Origin: Emiliania huxleyi CCMP1516
Lineage: Eukaryota > Haptophyta > Isochrysidales > Noelaerhabdaceae
DNA length: 64,000 nt
Reading direction: 5' to 3'
NCBI RefSeq assembly: GCF_000372725.1
Contig: NW_005199684.1
Location: 482,030-546,029, forward strand
The first letter of the stretch is position 1, and the number at the start of each line of letters is the position of its first letter. Shown here piece after piece: positions 32,591 through 41,440 of the stretch. Below the pieces are notes generated by a model that ran no database searches, was not told the DNA's origin, and saw only the letters and a program-made list of their open reading frames with translations. The position numbers and the translations under genes are program-made.

Positions 32591-33390
32591 CAAGCAGCCG
32601 GCGAACAATGAGCCACTCATCGACTTTGCGCAGTTCTACGAAAGTGGCAGCTTGTTCGGTGGCAGTGGCGGGATCGCAGAGAAGTGTGGATGCTTCGGGG
32701 TGATAGCCGAGGCAACTCGCATTGGCACGGCCGCGGGCGGACGCGTGGACGGCAGCATGAGCAGCATGGGATTGCCACCACGATCGTCCAGCCTCGGCTC
32801 CGGGCCAACGGCAGTGAAGATGCCGACGGCAGCCAACACGTCGGCAGCCAAGAATCCGACCGCAGCCAAGAAGCCGTCGGCAGCTAAGAAGCCCGCCGCG
32901 GCAGCAAAGAAGCCCGCCGCAGCAAAGAAGCCCGCGGCAGCTGACGTGGCCGACACTGCGCCGCGCCAAACGCAAAAGGAGGAGTGGCGGCCCGAGCTGG
33001 GCTGGCCAACGCGCAAAAGGAGGAGTGGCCAACTTCGTACTGCGGCGACATGCACGAGCTCATCAAGTACGCCAAGGAGAAGCATGGAACGACGGGCGGC
33101 ATGTCGAGCACGCAGGTGAAGAACTGGCTCAAGAAGAACCCAGACTTCATCCCGCGCTGGCTGCGGGAGACGGAGTGGGCGGTCGACCACATCATCAGCG
33201 ACAAGCTCGGTGGCCACCCGTGGCCGTTTGACTACTTCATCATGCCCAAGTCGGACAACTCGCAACCAGTGGGCGGACGCTGAGAAGCGCAAGTACGTGG
33301 GCATGCATGCTTGGGGCACGGCCTCATCCTTTGCCCGCTGGGCGCGCGACGCTGCACGTGCGCGCATCGACTATGGGAAGTTCGACCCTC
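32583..33390 (+). pseudogene. Lys/Ala-rich protein with HNH-like C-terminal region, frame-broken
   Basis: From MPPKQPANNEPLIDFAQ the first frame runs through a histone-H1-like AAKKP repeat tract. A second frame carries EEWPTSYCGDMHELIKYAKE, MSSTQVKNWLKKNPDFIPRW and VDHIISDKLGGHPWPFDYFI, and a third WADAEKRKYVGMHAWGTAS. The VDHII....GG pattern followed by Asn-containing MPKSDN resembles HNH/His-Me-finger nucleases, but I hold this loosely. A 41-base duplication around 32972-33028 moves the frame, and a further change lies near 33260. The gene family may be mobile, since its leader is duplicated 1.2 kb upstream. Confidence 0.45.
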
Positions 33391-34443
33391 CTCCTCCGCC
33401 CCTCTCTCCGCGAGCCTTTCGCGGCGGCCGCCGCGGGTCAAGGGCCGCCGCCTCGGGTCAAACTCGTCCGGGCGGCGCATGCTTCTCCGGCGACCGCAAG
33501 GCAGCGCGCGCGACGGCTGGCGTGCGGTGCTGCGGCCGGAGGAGGTCCCCTTTGGCGCGGCGGAGGAAGGGGACCTGTCCTCCTCCGGGACCACATTAGT
33601 GTTAGTCGCGCTTTAGTGTTAGTCGCTAAGATTCGCTAGCTTAAGCGTTCCATAACTCGTTCCAGAGGCAGAGCCGGCGCGGTGGAACCTGGAACGCTGG
33701 AACGCGCGCGGGCCGGGCGCAGGCGAACAAGTGACGATGAGCGAACGCGCGCATGTGCGACACGCGTACACATACTCTAGAGAGCACGATCTCCCTGATC
33801 TCGGTCTCTTCCACTCGAACGTACTAAAGTATCAACATCCCGCCGCATGCTGCGCCTCCTTGCGCGGAGGTTCCCCCCCTCTTACGGAATCGGAGAAGCG
33901 CCTCCTCGCACCCACCGTTGCGCCCCGCTCTGCGTTTATGGTTCGACGCCTAGGGTTCGACTACCGAACGTACAGCGCCAGGGAGTTTGGGGCTCGCATA
34001 CAGTCAGCCCGCGCGCCCAACTCTACCTTCGGCAGCACGAAGCTCCGCCAGCAGTCCACCAGCTCCGGCCGGGGCCGCCTCGCCTGAGTCCGACGAGCTG
34101 TCCGCCGCTCCCCTGTGACTCGCATGATGGCGCCCAGGCTGGTGGCCTGTAGCTTGGAGCCGGCTCGTCCTGCGGTGGACACTAGCACCGTAGCAGTTCT
34201 GTCCACAACGCGCCCCCCGCCGTGGACGGTGGAGAGGCGGCGTCGGTGTTTCGCGCCGCACGCCGGTTATTTGTTTTTTTTCCCGCATGTAAAGTAATGG
34301 CCCAGCAATGCGATGTCACGAACGATCATATATCGACACGTACTCGACAGCGTTCCTCTTTGACTCCCACAGTCTAATTAATACTTCAAGATCCTAGTAA
34401 ATAGCGGCAATCCGGGCGGTCGCGCGCGAAAGTCCTATGCGTC
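33391..34443. other. intergenic, no supported gene
   Basis: Several short frames are open on both strands (for example 33961-34206 minus) with no recognisable domain. Sequence around 34290-34440 is AT-richer and likely the 3' flank of the dioxygenase gene. Confidence 0.4.
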
Positions 34444-36383
34444 TCAGGCGCTGCTCCTCGTCAGCAGCGGCCGCATCGCCTCCACGTCGAACGACGCGTC
34501 GAAGTCGACCTCGGCCATGAAGCGCGACTGGTTGCTCACGTGCCACGAGTCGCTCCCCTTCGCGAAGTCGGAGATCTGGATCTCCTCGCCGTAGTCGGCA
34601 AAGTCGCCCGCGAAACGCATCGCCTAAGTCAGCATCGTCGACCCAAATGACAACTCACCAGAGTGGGCAGAGTCGCCCGCGCAGCGCGTCGCCCGGAAGT
34701 AGCCCCAGACGCACCGGTCGAAGTGCGGCGCGCCGAGCGAAGGCAGCGGCTGCACGGCGGCGGTGTATGCCGGGTTGTAGAAGAAGGGGGCCGAGTAGCG
34801 CGGCGTGCTCGGCGAAGTGAGCACGCGGTGCTCGGGCGCCTACTCTCGGCGACTCTCGGCGACTCTCGGGTGATCTCGGCGGGGGGGAGACATCTCGGAG
34901 GTGCTCTGGCGCGTGGTAGCGGTTGTTGCTGTAGATCTGCGCCATGTCGCCCGTGTTGATGGTGAAGGCGGCCTAGGGGGAAGGCCTCTCAACGTGGGAC
35001 AGCTGGCGGGGGCTGGTGCCGCCCGACGCCGAAGGTCGAAACGGGCCGGCTCCGGCCGCACCTGCAGCGGGGAGGGCGGAGGGGCGGCCCGGTGAAGCGG
35101 GGAGGGAGGAGGGGCGGCCCGGTGAATACAAGCTGTGGCCCGGGGTGGGTCGGGGCAGTGCCTCTTCTGCAGTGCCGTCTGCATCTAGATGCGCGGCGCC
35201 GTCACCCACCCGTCGGGCGCCTGCCGGTCGCGAACCTGCAGCGAGTGGTCAGTCGGTGTGACGCGCGTGCTAGCACGGCTCGGAGGGGGCGTGATTGTCG
35301 TCCTCGACCTCCCCCCCCAGGAGTGCTGCTCCCCGTGGTGCATTCACCTGAAGCGAGTGGCAGCCGACGTCCTGGCGCAACACCGTCAAGAAGCCCGCGT
35401 CCTACAGTGCGCGCGAGACGCAGAGCAGTGGAGTCACACTCGCAGGAGCGTCGGTGGTGGCATCCACCCCGCCTTGTGCGGCGAGATGCAGAGCTGGGTC
35501 GGGTCCTCGCCCGTGTACGGCGCGTAGTAGTTGAGGCGCAAGTACGAGGTGTGCTGCGTGCGGCGCAGGTACGGCTCGAAGAAGTCGGCGGGCATGCCTG
35601 CGGGAAGGGTCCGAGAAGCTTCGGACACGGTCCGAGGAGCAGCTCGATGCGTCTCGGCTGGCACGCCGAGCCCAAGCGAGAAGAGTCGCGCCTATTCACG
35701 GCCTCTCGCTTTGGCGCATGCCTTCCTGTGATGTATATGCCTAGATCTCCCCGAGGGCGCGCCAGCCCCGTCGCGACGCCGGCGAGGGCGTCGTAGTACT
35801 CGAGCATCGTCGGTCGAAAGGACGGCAGCAGGTCGGCGGGCGGGAAGCGGTTGTACCCGTCGAGGGTGCCTACGGGAAGGTTCCGAGAAGCGTCGGCGGG
35901 AGCGTTCCGACCAGGGAAGCTGCTGCTGTCGAGGGTGCCGTTGCGAGCGTCAGCGTCGGCGAGCGACCAGTCCATCGGAGGCGTGCTGCCAAAGTCGAGG
36001 CCCTCCTTCCAGTCGCGCCTTTGCTTTGTCAGCTCGTCGTTGTACCAGCCGCGGCTGTTGTCGGCCGAGCGTCGCATGCACTCCTTGACCTCCATCGGCA
36101 GCGCAAAGAAGGCGCGCTGCTGCTCCTCCGCCCGCGCGCACAGGTCCTCGTCGACGCCGTGGTTGACCACTTGAAAGAAGCCCCACTGCTCGCACGCGTC
36201 GGCCACCTCGCGAACGAGCGGCGACGAGGAGGAGAGCCCGCCGTCGCGCAGAGGCGAGAGGTCGATGACGGGTGGCGCGCGGGCGGCCGACGAGAAGCGG
36301 CGTAATAACGCAGCGCGGCCGCGGTGCGAAATGACAGCAACGACGGAGGAGCAGGAGTGGCGAGCGGCGCACGCGTGCGACAT
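34444..36383 (-). CDS. 2-oxoglutarate/Fe(II)-dependent dioxygenase (isopenicillin N synthase-like)
   Basis: The ATG at 36383 precedes an Arg/Ala-rich presequence typical of mitochondrial or plastid import. The DIOX_N region follows: PPVIDLSPLRDGG, ACEQWGFFQVVNHGVDEDL, FFALPMEVKECMRRSADNSR and GWYNDELTKQRRDWKEGLDF. After introns come MPADFFEPYLR, YLRLNYYAPYTGED, the iron-binding HKD of SPHK/DAGFLTVL (split by an intron), TINTGDMAQIYSNNRYH, the distal His in APEHRV, and the cosubstrate-binding RYSAPFFYNP. The C terminus is FDVEAMRPLLTRSSA with TGA at 34444-34446. All catalytic residues are present once spliced, so the enzyme is probably active. The substrate is unknown. Introns near 35870-35930, 34850-34905 and 34625-34690 start with a copy of the following exon, all with GC donors. 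Confidence 0.8.
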
Positions 36384-36742
36384 CGCCACGCGGTTCGGAG
36401 TGGCGAGCGTGAGTGAGTGTGTGGGTCGGCCTGTGTGTCAGGAATTTCTTTTGGTTGTAAAATTCTTTTGAAAAAGAGGGAAACAGGTGCGGGAGCTCAT
36501 CATCACAGGCCCCATCCTCGACACTGAGAGGTCAGTCGGCTCCCACATATTATGCCCACGACTAACTCCGATGCGAACACCTTCAACACGGAAGACCAGG
36601 TGGCAGGCAAACTGTGGAGCAGCCTTCGAGTACTCGGCTTCTGGGAAAGTACTTTCCTGCCACAAATTTTTCTTGAATTTCCTGTTCTCCGGGGTACAGG
36701 TGGGCGTCGAACGAGTTGGGCGTCGAACGAGCGGAGGGCAGC
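36384..36742. promoter_or_regulatory. divergent intergenic region, dioxygenase and ThrE-like genes
   Basis: The two flanking genes point outward. The sequence is AT-richer than the genes. No specific promoter element can be named. Confidence 0.35.
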
Positions 36743-38560
36743 ATGTCGTGGGCGTACCCTTGGACGTGGTTTCAGATTGTGTCACTCAACTGCATCCTCA
36801 TCATCCCGCTGGTACTGTACGTGGGCGTCGCCGTCTTCTTCAATCACAGACGCGGCTGCTGGCGTCTCCCTGTGCGGTGCGCTCCCCGCGATTCTATAGC
36901 GACGATCTTACGCCGCGGTGTTCGGATCGAGCTTGGGCGCCCAATGTCCGCAGCAGACTTGTTCAAGTCGGTTAGCGAGCAGGAAGAGCTTCCCGAGCGT
37001 GGCGGCCTCCGAATAATCGGGCCAAACACAAACATCACCGAGGCGTGCATCCGGAGATGCTACCAACCTGGCGAAAACTTGCCAGACGGAAGCGGATCGC
37101 TTGCCGAGACCGCGATTTTGGTGCTGCGTTTGTCGTGTCTGCTTGCGGCTAACGGCAACAGTACGGTCGATGTTGAGGCCTACGTTGCAGCAGTTCTCGA
37201 GGCGCTCTCACTTGACCGTGCAGTCGTGGAAGTCGGGCACCGATTTGTCACGGCGCAGCTGGACCCCAGCGGCCCTATCCACTACGTAGGCTGTGGTATG
37301 GACTTCAGTCTCAGTGCAATGGGCGACATCAGCTCAGTGGCAAAGGTCATTGCCGTCCAGAGGCCGCCGATCCGGAATTGTCTGTACGTCCTGGATCAGG
37401 TCGAGGAGCGAAAGGAGCCGTTTGGGAGGCTCGTGAAGATGTTTGCACTAGAGATGGTCTGCACGGTCGCCCCCTTTAGTGTGTACGGTGGCGACTACGA
37501 GAGCATGCTGGGAGGGGCGGTCTTGGCGCTTTTCGTGATGGCCGCGCTCTTGCTGATCTGGGTGCTCGACCGGCCGCATCTCGAGGTCCCCGTTGTATCG
37601 TTTACGGTTGGCGTTTTCACTCCCCTCCTCTGGCGAATCGCTAATTCGTGGGTCGTGATGGAGCAGTGCAAAGCATCATACATTATGTTTGGCACGCTCA
37701 TCATCTGGCTGCCCGGGGCTCAACTCATTTATGGAGTGCACGAATTGCGCCTTGGTGCCGTCACCAATGGCGCCACTCGGTTGACGAAGGGGCTGGTGAA
37801 CGCCATACTGATCTCAATATTTCTAACATTTGGCTGGCAATTTCTGGGCAGGAATTGGGAGACGGAGGCGACATTCGAAGGCGAGCGCACCAACCTGTAC
37901 GGAAAAGAAGGCCCAATTTCCTCCCTTCCGCCATCCATCACGTGTGCGAGCACTGATGCCACCGATAACTGGTTGCTCGCCTCGGCTGGTATGACCATTC
38001 CGCTCCAGTGTTTTGCACTTATCTTTTATCAGATACGCTTGCGAGATTGGCCAGGCCCGTTTCTGGTCGGATGGAGCACATATGCCGTTCAAGGCCTGCT
38101 CGGAAGCTGGTGTTCTCCATCCACGTGTTCTCTGCCAGGCTATGTCCAAACGCTGCTCGTGGCCATCTGGGCGTCGAGCGCTGCGTGCTTTTTTGAGCTG
38201 ACTACCGATGCTCCTCTCTGGTCGTCCCTGATCCCCGTCATTCTGATTCTCGCCCCTGGCGCTGGCGCAGTAAAGGCCGTCCTCGGCTCTTTCCACCGCT
38301 CGGAGGGAGATGGTGAGTCGTCAACATACACGCTGTGGGAATCACTCGTCCTGGAAGGAGCTACTTACGCCGCAGGCTTTCTCATCGCAATGGAGTTCTG
38401 GCTGCCCCTGCTGGCGATAAAGCACGACGTGCACTCATATTCACGCGGTCACCGAGGCAAGCTTGGCAGGAAGAGTGAGTGGATATCGAACATAATTGGA
38501 TATCAAAGACCTCGATACAGCACGATGACTACAATAAGGAGCGTAGCTGTGCAAGCATAA
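36743..38560 (+). CDS. ThrE-like (threonine/serine exporter family) membrane protein
   Basis: The ATG at 36743 starts MSWAYPWTWFQIVSLN. The N-terminal half carries LAETAILVLRLSCLLAANGN and YVAAVLEALSLDRAVVEVGH, matching the ThrE N-terminal domain (DUF1212) seen in fungal Prm10-type proteins. The C-terminal half has about ten hydrophobic segments (for example MLGGAVLALFVMAALLLIWV, LLVAIWASSAACFFEL and LIPVILILAPGAGAVKAVLG). The protein is about 605 residues, similar to the fungal relatives. It is a single uninterrupted frame, unlike most neighbours, and its GC is visibly lower. Amino acid export across an internal or plasma membrane is inferred from the family. Confidence 0.75.
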   Translation: MSWAYPWTWFQIVSLNCILIIPLVLYVGVAVFFNHRRGCWRLPVRCAPRDSIATILRRGVRIELGRPMSAADLFKSVSEQEELPERGGLRIIGPNTNITEACIRRCYQPGENLPDGSGSLAETAILVLRLSCLLAANGNSTVDVEAYVAAVLEALSLDRAVVEVGHRFVTAQLDPSGPIHYVGCGMDFSLSAMGDISSVAKVIAVQRPPIRNCLYVLDQVEERKEPFGRLVKMFALEMVCTVAPFSVYGGDYESMLGGAVLALFVMAALLLIWVLDRPHLEVPVVSFTVGVFTPLLWRIANSWVVMEQCKASYIMFGTLIIWLPGAQLIYGVHELRLGAVTNGATRLTKGLVNAILISIFLTFGWQFLGRNWETEATFEGERTNLYGKEGPISSLPPSITCASTDATDNWLLASAGMTIPLQCFALIFYQIRLRDWPGPFLVGWSTYAVQGLLGSWCSPSTCSLPGYVQTLLVAIWASSAACFFELTTDAPLWSSLIPVILILAPGAGAVKAVLGSFHRSEGDGESSTYTLWESLVLEGATYAAGFLIAMEFWLPLLAIKHDVHSYSRGHRGKLGRKSEWISNIIGYQRPRYSTMTTIRSVAVQA

Positions 38561-39029
38561 TTTGGAACGTGTACACTTGCAGCGAGCCGCGTTAAAAACG
38601 ATGGTGCAGCGACTCACAAAAAATATGTTGGTCTCGTCGCCACCGCCTTGCCTTCATAGTTTGGCTGATGTTTGTCTGTTCGACAACTCGTCGATTTGTC
38701 CTGCGATGTTGCTTCCCTCGCCGTCAGAGTGGGGGGGGCGGGAGTTTGGCAATTTGCATTCCACACTTCCCAATGTACTAGAATCTGTGATGGCGTGTGT
38801 TCCATAGGTGAGTTTGTGTGCAGACTGTTGTGCCCCGGAGCCCGGTGCACTAACACCATGCTCCACGGTTGTAGAGGAAGTGGGACTATAATACCCGACT
38901 AAGACGGCCGGCACGCTTTTTCAGTGTATGTAGCTCTTACGTACATTCCCGTAGGAGACTCTGCTGACAGGGTTTTTCGGATCCGCTCGACTCGCGAAAC
39001 TAGGTTCTTTATTCGTGCGTCCGATCCAA
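38561..39029 (+). promoter_or_regulatory. intergenic region upstream of the EF-hand/MFS gene
   Basis: It contains hairpin module copy B (38916-38979), about 50 bases before the MFS start. No gene is supported. Confidence 0.4.
38916..38979 (+). repeat. hairpin-bearing module, copy B
   Basis: It is the better-paired of the two copies (see 1433-1500): TGTATGTA and TTACGTACA form a stem around GCTC. Its position just upstream of the MFS start codon would place it in the 5' untranslated region or core promoter. Confidence 0.45.
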
Positions 39030-40640
39030 ATGCGTCTTCGCGGCCGAACGCTGCGTGCGAGAGCCATCTGCTCCTCCGTGCACAGACTAGCGAGACCCTC
39101 AATACTATGTAGCCGGCACCTGAGCACGGCCCTTCGGCCGAGCTCCACCGGCCTCTTCATCACCGACCCTTACAACGCACACTCGCTGCTCGCCTCGCTC
39201 AAGCTGGGCTCCTTCTCTGAAGCGGACATGAATGACGCCTTCGACCGGCTGGATAAGAACATGGACGATCGCCTCTCGATTGACGAGGTGCGCACGGCGT
39301 TTCAGGGGTATGCGGCGCGAAAGGGCCTATCCGACGCGGATCTCGGTGCCATGACGGAGCGATTCATGGAGCTGTGGGACGATGACAAGTCCAAGACGAT
39401 AGAGAGAGACGAATTCAACAGGCACGCGACGGCGCTCGGAAAGGAGCTGCACCCGGCAGCGTACCAGCTGTGCGGCGGTATCGCGCTGACCGCGCTGCCG
39501 TTCGGCATCCTCGTCCCGTTTGAGCCGCAGCTCGTGGCCCACCTCGGGATCACCGCTGCCGGCTTTGGCGCCGCCAACGGCGCGCTCTTCTTTTCGAATG
39601 TCCTTTGCACCATTCCGATGACCGAGGTAGTGGCGAGGAGAGGCAGCAAGCAGATCCTCGTCGGCAGCCTCGTGCTCATGGGCGCCTCCATGGGCGCGGT
39701 CGCGCTTGTGCACTCCTTGGAGCAGCTCGTTGCGTGCCGGTTGGCCGGTGGCGTCGCGCTGTCGGGCATCGTTGCGGCCAACATGGCCGGCGTGGTCAAG
39801 ATTGGGACCCCGCTCAACCGCACAAAGAACATGGCGCTGCTGATGCAGGCGCGCAACACGGGGATGGCCCTTGGGCCCGCGGTGGGCGGGCTTCTGGGAA
39901 GCCTCGTGAGCATGCAAGCGGCATTTGCAGGGGTCGGGCTGGGCCTTGCCGGCTCCGCGCTGGTGTTCGGGCGCATTTACCGCGATGTGGCGCCGGGAGA
40001 CCAGAAGCCGATCGACCCTCCGCTGCAGCTGTTTCGCACCGCCTTTGTGAGCTGGCGCGAGGTGCTGACGACCGTCCCGGACCTCGGAGCGCTGTGCGTG
40101 ATGTCCGCCGTTGCCAATGGCTCGCTCGCGGGTACCAACATGACCCTGCTTCCGTTGCTGCTCTGCGACGAGCTTGGGCTCGGCACGGGCGCGATCGGCT
40201 CGATGTTGGCCGCCAACGCTGTGGTCGGCGCCGTCACCGGAGGCCAGATGGGCGCCCTCGCTCATCGTGTCGGGCCCCGCCTCGCAATCGGTGCTGGCGC
40301 AACGACGGTGGCGGTCGGAATGGCTGCCCAGCCCGCTCTCGGCGACGCCACCCTCATCCTGGGCGCGCTCTGCAGCGCGCAGCTCGGGCTAGGCGTGCTG
40401 ACGCCCACCCTGGCGGCTCAGATCCAGGAGAAGGTGCTCAAGGAGAAGCCGTCGCTCGTCATGCAGGCGATGTCGCTCCAGAACACCTCCTCGTTTATCG
40501 GACTTGTGGCAGGTGCAGGCGTCGGTGGTGCTGTCGGCAGCCAGCTAGGTTTCGCGGCGGGCTATCAGACGGTGAGCATGGGGCTCCTTGTGGCTGGGCT
40601 GGCCACGGCAGCTCGTTTCCCTGTGAGGAAGTTGTCGTGA
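39030..40640 (+). CDS. MFS transporter with N-terminal EF-hand pair, organelle-targeted
   Basis: The ATG at 39030 opens an Arg/Ser-rich presequence (MRLRGRTLRARAICSSVHRL) resembling a mitochondrial or plastid transit peptide. Two canonical EF hands follow (DKNMDDRLSIDE and DDDKSKTIERDE). Then come about twelve hydrophobic segments of a major facilitator, including GIVAANMAGVVKIGTPLNRT, MALLMQARNTGMALGPAVGG and TLIPL-like helices, ending FPVRKLS. Fusion of a calcium-binding pair to a membrane carrier recalls calcium-regulated mitochondrial carriers, but the transporter fold here is MFS, not mitochondrial carrier. The substrate is unknown. The gene has no intron. Confidence 0.75.
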   Translation: MRLRGRTLRARAICSSVHRLARPSILCSRHLSTALRPSSTGLFITDPYNAHSLLASLKLGSFSEADMNDAFDRLDKNMDDRLSIDEVRTAFQGYAARKGLSDADLGAMTERFMELWDDDKSKTIERDEFNRHATALGKELHPAAYQLCGGIALTALPFGILVPFEPQLVAHLGITAAGFGAANGALFFSNVLCTIPMTEVVARRGSKQILVGSLVLMGASMGAVALVHSLEQLVACRLAGGVALSGIVAANMAGVVKIGTPLNRTKNMALLMQARNTGMALGPAVGGLLGSLVSMQAAFAGVGLGLAGSALVFGRIYRDVAPGDQKPIDPPLQLFRTAFVSWREVLTTVPDLGALCVMSAVANGSLAGTNMTLLPLLLCDELGLGTGAIGSMLAANAVVGAVTGGQMGALAHRVGPRLAIGAGATTVAVGMAAQPALGDATLILGALCSAQLGLGVLTPTLAAQIQEKVLKEKPSLVMQAMSLQNTSSFIGLVAGAGVGGAVGSQLGFAAGYQTVSMGLLVAGLATAARFPVRKLS

Positions 40641-41440
40641 GACAGCGTCGGGGCCCGTGGGCGTGGCTGCCGTGGGCGTGGCTGTGCGCCCGCTGGCACC
40701 TCGACGCCGTGTATAGAAAATTGATGTGTGTGTTAAACACAGTGTGTACCCTCGAAGCTGTGGCTCTATCCATGCCCTTGTTACGTGTCTCTGAAGAGAC
40801 ACGTAACATTGTTTTTAACGAAGCAATACACCGTACACACTCACAGACATATGACACGACAGCCGCGGCTCTAAAAGCTCTAGCGAGAGATACGTACTGC
40901 GCAAAAACGTACATCATCCGATCCGACCCCAGTCCCTCCGCATCACTCAAAGTCGTCGTCGTCGACGACGATGACCCGGCGCTTGCGCACCGCGGCCTCG
41001 CCGTGCGCCTCTCGAGAGTCGCCGTGCGTGCGCTTGGCCCGCTTTTGCTGCTGGCCCTTTGGCAGGTTGGAGCCCGACCGGCGTTCGACCAGGGGAGCGG
41101 AGCGAGGCGGCGCGGGGCGAGAGCGAGACGTGGGCGTGCGTGCCGCCTTGCGTGCCGCCGGGCCGCTCGAGGGCGCCGCGCGCGGCTGCTGCCAGTAGCT
41201 CAGCGACTCGGCGAGCCCCTGCGGCAATGCTGCCGCGGCGGCGCCGCCCGCGCGCTGCTTGAGCGGAGCGCCGCCGAGCGACGAGCGCGGCTTGGGCACG
41301 CTGAGCACGAGGTCGGAGTGCTGGATGTCGCCGTGCTGCTCGAGGCTCACGACGTCGGTGGGCACGTCCTGCAGCGGTGCGGAGAGGGGCGTGCCGTCAG
41401 GGCACGCGCTCTGTCGATCCGGTCCGGAGGCGCCCGCAGG
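40641..41440. other. convergent intergenic region with strong hairpin
   Basis: This is the shared 3' flank of the MFS gene (+) and helicase gene (-). Frames here are Arg-rich shadows. The notable feature is the perfect palindrome at 40779-40808. Confidence 0.4.
40779..40808. repeat. perfect 14-bp-stem hairpin
   Basis: TGTTACGTGTCTCT and AGAGACACGTAACA are exact reverse complements separated by GA. The hairpin lies about 140 bases after the MFS stop codon. It could act in 3' end formation of either convergent gene or be a binding site. Confidence 0.75.

Noticed and set aside
33961-34288. Minus-strand frames between the nuclease-like gene and the dioxygenase
   Set aside because: They are short, Arg-rich and unlike any family, overlap one another in different frames, and show no splice logic.
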